NCBI RefSeq assembly: GCF_050948175.1
Contig: NC_135203.1
Coordinates: 806,001-870,000 of the forward strand
Length of the DNA: 64,000 nucleotides
Origin: Xylocopa sonorina
Lineage: Eukaryota; Arthropoda; Insecta; Hymenoptera; Apidae
Direction: 5' to 3'
Under the pieces are notes generated by a model. That model was not told the origin of the DNA and did not search any database. It was given only the letters and a program-made list of their open reading frames with translations. Each line of letters opens with the position of its first letter. The first letter of the stretch is position 1. Shown in pieces: positions 50,801 to 60,212 of the stretch. The translations under genes and the position numbers were made by a program.

Positions 50801-50937
50801 CGATTTTCTATTATCTGCTTTTACTTACCCGACTCGTAAAGGTTCGCAAATTGCATAATACCGCTCGAAACTGATTGCCAGGATAGTGAGAACCGAGGCG
50901 TGGGCTACAGTCAATTCAATAAACGGCACTGCTTTAC
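38157..50937 (-). CDS. ETHR: Ecdysis-triggering-hormone receptor gene, 3' part, with two alternative last exons
   Basis: This gene encodes a class A neuropeptide GPCR related to vertebrate TRH and ghrelin receptors. In insects it receives ecdysis-triggering hormone from Inka cells and starts the moulting behaviour sequence. Visible exons are 50937-50829 (TM3), 49556-49485 (TM4), and then either 39840-39252 or 38883-38157 (TM5-TM7 and tail). Phases match at every junction: the TM4 exon ends with AG and both last exons begin with one base completing a Ser codon, then Pro-Ile. The TM3 exon reads CKAVPFIELTVAHAS to SFERYYAICEPLRVG, with ERY in place of DRY, as in ETHR. Alternative 3' exons producing A and B receptors are established for ETHR in flies and moths. 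The N-terminus, TM1 and TM2 were not found up to 64000. Confidence 0.88.
39252..39840 (-). CDS. ETHR: ETHR alternative 3' terminal exon, proximal (TM5-TM7, short tail)
   Basis: The exon follows an acceptor (aactgattgcag) and begins PIIWVSQYQETRIRD. It has a longer second extracellular loop than the distal exon, then a Cys (FVPVCLTM), TM5 (VVFFLLLILLFYLAPLLIL), TM6 with FFVCLSPYRILTFYIV, and TM7 with HSALDPVLYNLMS, so NPxxY is DPxxY. The tail is short, Arg/Thr/Ser-rich, and ends QEEKFV. Because both last exons carry their own stop, they must be mutually exclusive terminal exons with separate polyadenylation. Confidence 0.9.
40053..40246. mobile_element. 194-bp TTAA-ended MITE with an internal 45-bp tandem repeat
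   Basis: It begins TTAACCCCTTAACTTA and ends CGTAAGACAAGGGGTTAA, an imperfect inverted repeat of about 14 bases bounded by TTAA. The interior holds two 45-bp copies (40079-40123 and 40124-40168) that differ at several bases and contain GTCGTAAGTCTA. TTAA ends suggest mobilisation by a piggyBac-type transposase. It lies in the ETHR intron before the proximal last exon. Confidence 0.65.
40250..41230. other. ETHR intron, no feature recognised
   Basis: AT-rich intron sequence with no exon-like segment. The two overlapping open frames at 40935-41288 and 41000-41251 run into the inverted repeat of the next element and show no family features. Confidence 0.4.
41237..43753 (-). mobile_element. DDE transposon with 403-bp terminal inverted repeats, in the ETHR intron
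   Basis: The arms 41237-41639 and 43350-43753 are almost perfect reverse complements, differing at a few bases by eye (for example an extra C in AAAGGACCCTATT on the right). Between them lies a minus-strand transposase in two broken frames. The arms start AAAGGACC. I could not identify a clear target duplication, so the exact tips may be off by a few bases. The very similar arms point to a fairly recent insertion, while the transposase has already acquired disabling changes. Confidence 0.88.
41679..43117 (-). pseudogene. Broken DDE_Tnp_4-type transposase with C-terminal SWIM zinc finger
   Basis: The N-terminal frame (43117-42755, 120 residues) has a helix-turn-helix (GFSQNEVASLLHLSQASIS) and the first catalytic Asp in IWDGTYVYLHKS. 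It stops at a TAA just after NYRF. Reading continues VTYSGQK and then shifts frame within an A-rich run near 42728-42735. The second frame (42710-41679, 343 residues) carries MLAVTTNGYILDVFGPNKLW, the second Asp in IFILDRGFSYV and the Glu in RWVVESVNSSLKRFK. A C-terminal CQCRNGARTVGCCAH fits the CxC-x(n)-CxH SWIM zinc finger. The closest family I can name is the IS5/ISL2EU-like DDE_Tnp_4 group; exact superfamily is uncertain. It is non-functional as written because of the stop and the frameshift. Confidence 0.8.
43760..49480. other. ETHR large intron, no further exon recognised
   Basis: I searched the minus strand here for receptor exons and found none before the TM4 exon. Frames such as 46619-46909 minus and 47905-48183 plus show no recognisable domain. 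No other element was delimited. Confidence 0.4.
49485..49556 (-). CDS. ETHR: ETHR exon encoding TM4
   Basis: This 72-base exon lies between acceptor ctgtccacag and donor GAG|GTGAGA. It reads YMCTKTRATFLCLLAW, then LAAALCT, continuing the CEPLRVG of the previous exon across a split Gly codon and ending in a split Ser codon. The Trp is the conserved TM4 tryptophan of class A receptors. Longer frames on either strand across it (49198-49566, 49359-49655, 49387-49683) are not genes. Confidence 0.86.
50053..50714. mobile_element. TTAA-type MITE copy 1 (ends CCCTTTGCGCTC / GAGTGCAAAGGG)
   Basis: The left end TTAACCCTTTGCGCTC and the right end GAGTGCAAAGGGTTAC are inverted repeats of about 15 bases; the right TTAA is mutated to TTAC. 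Near the right end it contains AATTTGTAATTTGCCAGAATAAA, shared with the copy at 52474. It lies in the ETHR intron between the TM3 and TM4 exons. Confidence 0.6.
50829..50937 (-). CDS. ETHR: ETHR exon encoding TM3 and the ERY motif
   Basis: This 109-base exon lies between acceptor aatttcag and donor GG|GTAAGT. It encodes a Cys (completed by a T from the previous exon; the disulphide partner of the second loop), KAVPFIELTVAHASV, and ISFERYYAICEPLRV. The ERYYAICEPL block is diagnostic of ETHR and close TRH-receptor relatives. Confidence 0.92.
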
Positions 50938-52312
50938 CTGAAATTAATAAACCGTTACGATCAAATAAAAATCATCATTGGAATTATGTTAAGATATTAA
51001 ATGGAACGTTCGATTATTAAATGAAACGCGAGATGAAAGTAAAGAATGGAGGTCTGACGCTTTAGAATAAGTTAAACGAGGTTAGTCTGACCATTGATCA
51101 GGATATTCTACTGACTCGCTGATTATTAAATATTGTAGGAATTCAGAAAAGCTTGATTTTACTTTCGTTCATCGCTGTTTGCAAATTGAAGAAGGGAAAA
51201 TTATCAATCTTTTATAAACCGAACGAAATTTCCAGTTTCTTCAGCATACACTTTCAACTTCTTTATTTTTACACGTATACTTTTACACGTTTTAATTTTC
51301 ATATCCCACAGCCGCAAAAGAGTTTTACGGTTCCCAAAAGGCATCTTATCCGGCAACAAGGGTGTCGCAATAAAACGGTACTATGCTCCGAACATTATTA
51401 TTTCTCGGTGTACCTTCCCCCTCCATTTACTTGATGTCCTCCAAGTCGTGTTTTTTTTTCAGGCTCGTTCCAGGAAGTCACACTGTTTTTTCGGTAAATG
51501 TTTCGGCAACGAATCGAGAAGCTTTCAATTTCGCAAATAAGCTTATTTTAAATTTTCGATAGCAATTATTCTCAATCGTTCTTTGGCATTATTTCAAATA
51601 CGTTCGTTGTTAAAGAAAAATATGAAGAAATTTTTCAAGAAATTGTTAAAATACTGTGCTTTTAAATGTTCTCTTGGTAGATTTAAAATTGGACATCTAT
51701 TTGCGGTGAGGATCAGTATATGCTCGCTAATAGCGAGAAGAAAGGGTCAACGAAGATGAAGAAAAGTGTAATGAATTTTAGTTAAGAAAAAGAATAATGT
51801 ATGCAAAGATATTAAATGCGAAATGCGAGCAACGAGAATACGCGGAGTGAGGATGAAATGAGAAAAGTATGATAAAGGAAAGGAGAAGTGTACATAGGAA
51901 AGAGATTATTTGAAATAATCTATTATAAAATAAAAGTGTCTAAACAATTGGTCCGAAAGATATTTCCGTTAAAAGAGAAATGTGTCAAAAGATACGAAAA
52001 GAAATCATGTTAAACCGTAAACCGTCTTTATGACTGATATCTAAGTTTAGAAGACGGAATCAGGAGAAAGCGTCTAATAATAGTGTCGGTAAAGATTCAG
52101 GAAGCACGTTGAGCATATAAGCCGCAGAGAATTATGAGCGCCATTTTGGAGCATTGATCCACTCTGAAATCCAAACATTTACTCTTCTCGACGCTGTGCT
52201 CGTAAACACAACGAACGCAAAAAGAATCAAATTCTTGCGTTATTATTCTTATTTCTATCGACCAGTGTTACTTTTAAACTCGAGAGACCAAATATATTCC
52301 TTAAAATTATCG

Positions 52313-52445
52313 AACCCTTTGCATCCTTAGAGGGCTCCGGAGCGGAGCCATTTTAAAATTTGCCTTCAAACTCTGTTAGCAAATTACAAATGTTACGTAA
52401 GTGATAATAATGCCGTCAGTTTATCTCTTTCGAGCGCAAAGGGTC
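52313..52445. mobile_element. TTAA-type MITE copy 2, inverted
   Basis: The ends AACCCTTTGCATCC and GAGCGCAAAGGGTC are inverted. The internal segment CTGTTAGCAAATTACAAATG is the reverse complement of the matching part of the copy at 52474, so this copy is in the opposite orientation. Its TTAA borders are degraded. Confidence 0.5.
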
Positions 52446-52473
52446 AAACAAGGGATTCCGTGTACAATCATTG

Positions 52474-52695
52474 TTAACCCTTTGCATTCAAACCTTCTTT
52501 TCATCCATATTACATATTAATTGTTTTTTTTCCGGTTACATAAACAAAACTTTGCTGAACAAGCTTTATTTGTAATTTGCTAACAGAATAAATAAAGTTT
52601 ATTATTATTGAAAATTATGTATTTGTATTGTCTTCATTGAGGAGCTCTCGAGTTTGGAGGCAAAAATGTAAGTGGTTCCGAGTGCAAAGAGTTAA
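52474..52695. mobile_element. TTAA-type MITE copy 3, intact borders
   Basis: The 222-bp segment starts TTAACCCTTTGCATTC and ends GAGTGCAAAGAGTTAA. Both borders are TTAA, the piggyBac target. It shares the internal TTTGTAATTTGCTAACAG with copies 1 and 2. The shared tips and interior across three copies within 2.7 kb support a true repeat family. Confidence 0.68.
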
Positions 52696-53400
52696 TTATA
52701 AAATCGAGTCTGGTAATTTTTATTCGATTGATTTTGGCGCAGTTCGATATTTATCCATCTCATATAGGCTCTGGTATTTTCAATTTGTATATCCTTATTT
52801 GCTCATTTATTTCTTTGTTCGTGTTACATTTCTTATTAGTACACTCCACAAAAGGCACACGATTAGAATCATGACAATTACTGCTTTGGACTTTCGCAAC
52901 ATTTTCCAAGAGAAAACTCCATAAATACAATTCACACACGTTACATACTCTATGCAATTAAGAAGAATCAAGATGCAGATAAGAATCAAGAAACTGATGT
53001 TTCATGAATTCAATACTTCATATCATATTAAATTGTGTAAAGAAAGAAGAAAAAAGAAATTACAAATTTCGTTAACCTTTCTCCTTAAAAAGTTAATCCT
53101 TACCCCTTTGACACAGAATATGTCTTTTATGCCATCTTAAGCATCGTTGCTTAACGAGTTATTATATTAGTATTGAATTGTGGTATTTTTCAGGAACTAA
53201 ATTCTAATCCTTTGTATTTGAAAGAAAAAATAGCAGTATTATCAGTTCATAATCAATATTCATAATTTGTTAAGTAAATAAACAGAACTTGCATAGTATA
53301 ATAATATATTTTATATAAATATATAAAATTCAGGTCCGAGCAGAACCGAGAAATGACGAACATTTGCTCTACGGAAGTGGAAAATGGTAAGTGGATACGG

Positions 53401-53401
<1 letters not shown>

Positions 53402-53458
<57 letters not shown>

Positions 53459-53492
53459 GATAATGATAACAATAATAATAATAATAATAATG
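53402..53492. repeat. (AAT)n/(AATGAT)n microsatellite
   Basis: Runs of AAT flank a central AATGAT hexamer array, the same unit type (on the other strand) as the tract at 37827-38121. The Tyr/His-repeat and Ile/Met-repeat frames across it are spurious. Confidence 0.96.
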
Positions 53493-53499
53493 CGTGGAG

Positions 53500-56400
53500 C
53501 GTTGTTGTTCGTTTCTCAAGTAACAGGAAGAGTATTTCTCGCGGATACGTTTTGTAATTACTGGCTGAAGGAAGCCACAGAACTAACTGCAAACCTTGTT
53601 TCCTTGCCCGACTGCGGCATTTAAATTGCATTCCGCTATGTGTTTTATTATTACGCGTATCCTTTTAATTAGCACATTTTTCTTGAAAGATGCAATTTAG
53701 TTCGGAGCGGAAATATACGGCTAACGAAATAACAGCAGCAAGGAGAAATTCTCTTTAATTGTTTCGATTAAAGTGCAATCGCTGGGGAAATGATTTAAAC
53801 TTGATTTTTTCTCCAATTTCAAATTTCCCGGCTTTTGTTCCGTCCCGCCTCGTTAACATAAAGGACTGCGATCGAGCATAATTTTTCATCTCGTTAGGAG
53901 GGAACGATCGCGTCGCACGGGGTTAATTCAATTTCCATTCTTTTCCATCTGAACGAGCGTAAACGGGTGAATAGCAAGCGTGGACCGGATACTAATGGAG
54001 ATTTCTAGTTGTCGGCATCCATCGACGCGGAAGATAATTTAAACGATTGATTATTTCCGGCGCCAGCCTCTCTAATTTCCAATATTTAGATATTATTATG
54101 CATCACGAGAGCTTTCTATATAAGCACCGTTGAATGCGCGCTGAAAATTTCTGAAGAATAATTAACAAAATTGTTGTAGATTTTACAATTTACCTTGTAT
54201 ATATATTTGTAATTTCGTTCATTGTATTCCACATTGTTGCATTGCAATTTCTTTTAACCGCTTTTAGGCGCAAAACAGAATTTAAAGGATTAAAGTCTAA
54301 AAGACCTTTTAGTGTTAAAAATAAATGGAAACAGGTTGTTTCCAATGGTTTGGATTCTCTTCTGGCGATGGACGACCGCCATCCACTTCTTATCGAGGCT
54401 TGTTAACGAAGGACCTTCCGCCGTTCCGGCCCTACTACAAACTTGCGTTCGATAAGAACGCGTGGCTTAGTCCGACAGTCGTATTTCTGACTATCGTCCC
54501 CTGCCTATCGGTAGCTGTATTTCCCAGTCAAGATTGTTTTGTCTAAAAATTCCCTCCCCCGATTTATGGCTCTTCCAGGAGGCGCCCGGTAATAAAACAC
54601 CGTTAATGAATTAGAATCGCATAAAAGGTCACCGTTCAGTTGGTGCGGACACCGCATATTTATTATCGAAGGAAGACAGTTCGAGAAAACAATTTTTCTC
54701 CCCCACTGTCTATCTAAAAGAAGCAGATTTTCCGAGAACCGCAAAAGGAGACCGAATTGTGGCGATTCGAAAAAAGGTCTCTGGAGCAGTTTCGGTCGTC
54801 AAGGGGACGGCGCCTTTTCCATTCTATTTCCTGCCACGAAGGTTAAAGAGAATTGGATAGAAAGCGGCAGGACAAGGAGGTGTTACGACAGGCGTAGCAT
54901 TAAATGCCCGGCCCTCTAAGAGCAACGGTAATTCCTGGCAGGGGGTAGAAGTTCAGCCGGTCGTTTCAGCCAGCCATCAACCTTGTCCGTCGTTCGGGAC
55001 CTGTGTCGCGTGCTAACGCGCGCCCTTCTCGTCCTTCGCCAACTCCCGCCTCGATCACGCTTACTTTAATAACCCCTTCAGACCCTCTATCTTTTTTCCA
55101 AATTTTTCCTTCAAGAAAGATTTTAATCGAGAAGAGTTTTAATTTATTTTTCAATATTGGGGTATTACAGTTCCCAGATTGCAATGTTAAGTAGTATTGT
55201 TAAGTTTAAACTTAAAAAATTCTGACTGCGTTCGTTTTATCGGATTGCACACTTTTTTCTGTTTCTGTAATTTAATTGACTAGTAAGGTTTAATGTCAGA
55301 AAAAAGAAAAGAAAGGAATTACTCGAAACGGCGGGGAAATTAGAACGCGAAGTTAGAAATTGGATTTTCTAATCGCACAGTTTAGGAGAAACAGCATCGA
55401 ATCGGTTTTCAATTAGCGCAGTTGGATCTAAATTTGTATGTTCTTAAATCTTTTAAATCCAAATTTTGACGGGAAATTTTCTCGAGGTGTTTCGGTCCCG
55501 GTTTTATATCATAATGGTTACCAGAAGCGGTCCTTTGAAGCGTCACGTATAATAGTCACCTTCTTAGCTGACGAATCCAATTTTCCTCGCCATAGAAATA
55601 CACTCTTATCGCGTATCCGTTTGATATGCTTGTGCTTTTATAAATTACGGCTCTACAATTATTGCGCAATTTGTTCTTATGTTATTTTCAATTAACAAGT
55701 TGTAAATGTAACAGAAAAGTTACAATTTGCAAATGCTTTTTATACGTAAACCGACTTACAAGCACGGCTTGTTCGAGAACTATTCGATTTCGGAATTCCC
55801 ATTCTTCCTTATCCGTTTTTGAACTGTACATTTACGATTCCCACGCTTCTCGATGCCTCTCTATTCCTCGGTAACTCGTTGTTATCGGAAAAATTGTTTG
55901 CAATGTTTGGCTGCGGTCGAGTGATTGCAATAATAAATTCATCTCGTTAAAAGTTTATGTAATCGACGTCTGTTGAACATTGCGAGCAAACAAGGAATTA
56001 ATTAGCACGTGCATTATTTTGCCGGGGAACACAAAATTTACTTCAGAAATGTTGTTTGTCTCGTGTCATAATTAAACGTTCGGTTAAAGTTTCGGGTGAT
56101 ATTATTTTCATTGAACTCTATTAGCATTAGACGTTTATTATATCTGCATTGACCAAAAAAAAACCATACTCTGAGTATTTATAAAAACAAAAATGTCGTT
56201 AAACACGAAATGAATGCAAGTTTGGAGAGTCGTTTTATAAGGAGTTTATATACAAGCTTATACACAGAGCTGGGATACGCTAGGATACTCTATCGTAGGA
56301 ATCTTATCATTATTATTAATTTAGCATAGAATTTTTGTATACCAATTTTAAACTAATTATTATAGTTTCTAGTGCTATGTGATAAAAATAGAATATCATT

Positions 56401-56715
56401 TAAACTCTTGTTATCCTCTAAAAAAATAGCTATGAACCCAATTAAATTACTTGGGTCCGATTTTTTAAATAAAAATTACTTAGCGTTTCGTCTGCCTTAA
56501 TCATGTCAATTTTTCGTTTAAGCATTTATAAGTCAATGTACTACGATACCTATTAGCTAATTTTTATAAAATATTATTTAATGTATCTTATTGACTTATG
56601 ACAACTAAAATTTTTCTTTATTCTTCTTTTTTTAGTCTTGATGAGCACAAATAATAGAGTGGCCACTGTGTGTTGCATCGAAATTGTACGGGGGACGACG
56701 TAGGCGAGCCGTAAT
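53500..56715. other. No supported gene
   Basis: About 54780-55080 is GC-richer than its surroundings. I looked on the minus strand for the ETHR TM1-TM2 exon and did not find it. Open frames here are short and featureless. Confidence 0.4.
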
Positions 56716-56721
56716 AAAGTG

Positions 56722-56972
56722 TGTAAGAAATATCGGGTAACAGGGTGCACGGACGGTCAACGAGGGCCGTGTGCATTTCCCTGTGGCATTGCCCCACTCC
56801 GGGGCCTTGTCTAAACATACGAATGGGCCATGACGTTGAGGGTGTCCTCGAGGCTAGTACGAATGGCCTAAGAAGGCATTCTTGTATGAACCTTCGGGTG
56901 AATCAGAAATAAATACGCCCAGTAAACGTTGAGCAATCAAGTTTTGTACTTTATTCTCATCTACATCCTACA
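56722..56972 (+). repeat. 5' LTR of the Gypsy element
   Basis: A 251-base LTR with TG and CA termini, identical by eye to the 3' copy. It contains an AATAAA-like signal (gaaataaatacgcc) near its 3' part. Confidence 0.95.
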
Positions 56973-57071
56973 AATCAGAAGCGGGATAAACCTTGCGACT
57001 CTGACGGACATAGTGTAGTGCGTGACAATATATTGTGAAGTTAAGTGAATTAAATAGTAGTAATTATTACA

Positions 57072-57348
57072 ATGGATCGCGCATCACTGAGCCGCGAGAG
57101 CGTAGCCCGAGCCGACAGGAGGACCACCTCTGTCGAAGCGCGCCTTGGGAAATTGGAGGCAATGTTGGAGAAGTTTCTCCAACGGTCGCGTTCAAGATCC
57201 AAATCGCGTTCGCGAAGCCCGCGAAGACACGTTTCGCGAATTAGATCGCGCAGCTCGTGAAGACGTGATTCGCGCTCGCGCAGCCCGCGAAGACGCGATT
57301 CGCGCTTGCGTAGCCGACGGAGCGACGAGCATCGCGTGGGAAGTATAA
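57072..57348 (+). pseudogene. Gag-like N-terminal remnant of the Gypsy element
   Basis: A frame from 57072 starts MDRASLSRESVARADRR, continues with a short helical stretch (SVEARLGKLEAMLEKFLQ), then an RS-rich run, and stops at 57260. An overlapping frame (to 57348) reads repeated AREDxIRA units such as AAREDVIRARAAREDAIRA. The switch of the repeat-bearing reading frame suggests a frameshift in a longer ancestral Gag. It breaks off just before the reverse-transcriptase remnant at 57355, so the deletion junction is near 57340-57355. The RS repeats are part of the retroelement and are not an SR splicing factor. Confidence 0.6.
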
Positions 57349-57354
57349 CCACGA

Positions 57355-59239
57355 ATGTCACCACCCGAAAATGTAAAGCAGGTACGCCAATTCTTGGGAC
57401 TGGCAAGCTATTTTAGGAAATTCATTAAGAATTTCGCCGCACTTGAGGAGCCTCTTACGCGCCTAACCCGCAAGGACGTACCGTGGCAATGAAGGGAAGA
57501 ACAAAAGCAAGCCTTCCGCCAGGTAAAAGAAAAATTGACCACGCGACCAGTATTGCGTATTTTCGATCCAGCTCGACCCACCGAGTTGCATACGGATGCC
57601 AGTTCAATCGGCGTTGGAGCAATGCTGCTGCAACAACAGGAAGATGGGCAAATGGCAGTGGTGGCATATTTCAGCAAACAGACGACAGCTGATCAGAGGT
57701 GTTACCACTCCTACGAGCTCGAGACGATGGCTGTTGTTTTCGCGTTGCGACACTTTAGAGTCTATCTGCTAGGGATCGACTTCACCGTAGTAAGCGACTG
57801 CAATGCCTTACGGACAACCTTTTCGAAGAAAGATTTATTGCCGCGCGTAGGTCGATGGTGGCTCGAAGTTCAAGAGTACACTTTTAAAATTATGTATCGG
57901 CCAGGGACGAAGATGGCACATGTGGATGCCCTTAGCCGAAACCCTCAGCCGACCACCCTTGAAGTTGCCTGCGTTGACATCACGGAGGACGAATGGATCG
58001 TCGCTGCCCAAATGCAGGACGAGCAATTGTCGCGCATCCGGACGATTCTCACTAATAACGAGAAATCTCCCGAAGTAAAACACTATTTCAAGGAATACGT
58101 GTTAAAACGAGGTAAATTGTATAGATGTTTACCTAATGATAAATATGCATGGGTTGTTCCGAAGAATGCAATATTGCAGATCTGTAGATTATGTCATGAC
58201 GAGGCTGGACATTTGAATTCGGAGAAAACTCTGGAACGGATTCAGCGAAATTATTGGTTTGCCAATATGCGACGCTTCGTGGATAAATATGTGAAAGCAT
58301 GTTTAAGCTGTGCATACTATAAGCACACCACGGGCAAAAAGCAGTGCAAGCTAAATATAATAGAAAAGATACCGACTCCGTTTCACACCCTACACATCGA
58401 CCACGTAGGACCCTTCGAAACGAGTCGGAAAGGAAACAAATACCTGCTCGTAATAGTAGACGCTTTTACGAAATTTACCATCGTGGAACCGGTAAAGGAT
58501 CAGAAGACCCGGAGAAGATACGGAGAAGGTCCTGATGAACCTTATGCATCTGTTCGGTGTGCCAACGAGGATTATAAGTGATCGTGGAACAAGTTTCACA
58601 TCACGGAGATTCGCGACGTTATGCCAAACGTACGGGATCAAACATATATTAAATGCGGTGGCTACACCAAGAGCAAACGGACAGTGCGAGCGTTACAATA
58701 AGACCATTGTTGACGCTCTGGCGACAAGTGCCGCAGGTCAAGATCCACGGGACTGGGACACGCAGGTCAAGAAGGTGCAAAGTGCGATAAACACAATGCA
58801 CAACAAGAGCATCAACACGACACCGATGAAAGCGTTGATCGGATGTGATGCGAAGACAATGGCAGAAGGAACCGTATTGAATGCTGTACGGGAAGAAATG
58901 GACCGACTAGATCTGGCTACGTTGAGAGCAGAAATCAGTCGACACATCTCTCATGAGCAGAAGATGCAGAAGGAGCGGTATGACCGGACGCGAAGGGAAG
59001 CTCGCAGGTACATCGTGGACGAGTTGGTGCTGGTGCAAGTGACCAGTGAACCCTCGACGGGGAGTAGCCGCAAGCTGCTACCGAAATACAAGGGACCTTT
59101 TCGGATAAAAGTGGTATTGCCCAACGATCGGTACGAGGTGGAAGATCTGAGGGAAGGCTCGAGACGACTGCGAACCGTCGTTGCAGCCGACCGGATTAAG
59201 CCATGGATTACGATCCAAGGGGATGACCACGATGATTAG
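57355..59239 (+). pseudogene. Pol remnant: end of reverse transcriptase, RNase H, integrase
   Basis: Reading begins MSPPENVKQVRQFLGLASYF, the start of the thumb/connection region after the missing palm. An in-frame TGA (57490-57492) follows DVPWQ. RNase H continues with LHTDASSIGVGAML, YHSYELETMAVVFAL and VSDCNAL. The integrase has the HHCC zinc site (CHDEAGHLNSEKT with CLSC), then the catalytic Asp in HTLHIDHVGPF. A one-base frameshift near 58500-58525 separates this from the second Asp (GVPTRIISDRGTSF) and the Glu (PRANGQCERYNKTI). The C-terminal part runs to 59239 with a KYKGPFRI motif. The two breaks and the missing palm mean that no functional polyprotein can be made. Confidence 0.93.
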
Positions 59240-59589
59240 ATCATTATATCCTTTTTTTTTAATGTAGTTTATGATAGAAGGTCCACTGCTTTACAAATTG
59301 AATATTATCTCATGTATTTTCAATTGTGTTCGCAGAAAGGAAAAGAGAAGCCCAAGGCGTAAGGCTTTGGTAAACGAATAGCCGTTTTGCCCGGGCAAAC
59401 CAGGCAAGACGTTCCGACGTGCGAAGGCAATGGCTTTTGTGGCGGACGGACTGAACAACACCCTTCCACGACGGTTCCGATGGGGATGACCGGCCAGGGA
59501 AGGAGGACGCAAAGTGCGTCACGACACGAGGTGTGTCAAGGTGCCCAGCATGGGTACAGATGTACCCTAGGCAACAATCGTTGGTGGAT

Positions 59590-59870
59590 GCACGGCATAC
59601 CATCAAGGTTGACACCGAACCGGACGGACACGATGTGTGTCTCAGGCAGGGTGGTGGCCGGTAAGGGATGCAGAGTGCATCTCGTACCGATGAGAGACGT
59701 ACCCTAGATGGTAACCGTTGATGGGTGCAATGGCATACCTACCATCAAGGTAAACACCGAACCGGACGGATACAAAGAGTATCTCAGGTAGGGTGGTGGC
59801 CAGATAGGGGTACGAAATGCGTCTCGCCCAGATAAGGGATACGATGGTATCCATCATCGGTCACAATGAT
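59590..59870. repeat. Degenerate tandem repeats in the Gypsy 3' region
   Basis: A block containing ACCATCAAGGTNNACACCGA, then CCGGACGGA and GGGTGGTGGCC, occurs twice with a period of about 142 bases (from about 59600 and 59742). Shorter units with GGTATC/GATACGA follow. No open frame conserves them, so they look non-coding. Confidence 0.75.
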
Positions 59871-59957
59871 ACGAAGGTATCGTGACGCGATGACAGTAGT
59901 TTAAGTTCATTTATTATGTGAAGTCTGAGGGCAGACCTAAACGTCAGTATGGCCGAA

Positions 59958-60208
59958 TGTAAGAAATATCGGGTAACAGGGTGCACGGACGGTCAACGAG
60001 GGCCGTGTGCATTTCCCTGTGGCATTGCCCCACTCCGGGGCCTTGTCTAAACATACGAATGGGCCATGACGTTGAGGGTGTCCTCGAGGCTAGTACGAAT
60101 GGCCTAAGAAGGCATTCTTGTATGAACCTTCGGGTGAATCAGAAATAAATACGCCCAGTAAACGTTGAGCAATCAAGTTTTGTACTTTATTCTCATCTAC
60201 ATCCTACA
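59958..60208 (+). repeat. 3' LTR of the Gypsy element
   Basis: It matches the 5' LTR base for base as far as I can check by eye. It is followed by the AGTG target duplication. Confidence 0.95.
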
Positions 60209-60212
60209 AGTG

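Larger units (their letters stand above)
56722..60208 (+). mobile_element. Gypsy-type LTR retrotransposon, internally deleted
   Basis: Two 251-base LTRs (56722-56972 and 59958-60208, TGTAAG to CTACA) look identical by eye and are bordered by the direct 4-bp duplication AGTG (56718-56721 and 60209-60212). The 3487-bp element is shorter than a usual Gypsy (about 5 kb or more). It keeps a short RS-rich Gag-like N-terminus and the end of reverse transcriptase, RNase H and integrase, but lacks protease and the reverse-transcriptase palm. No envelope-like frame is present. The base after the 5' LTR does not begin with the usual TGG of a primer-binding site. The 700 bases before the 3' LTR hold degenerate tandem repeats. 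A solo LTR of the same family lies at 6875. Confidence 0.95.

Noticed and set aside
57072..57260. Possible SR splicing factor (RS-rich)
   Set aside because: It has no RNA-recognition motif and lies just inside the 5' LTR of the Gypsy element, so it is a Gag-like remnant.
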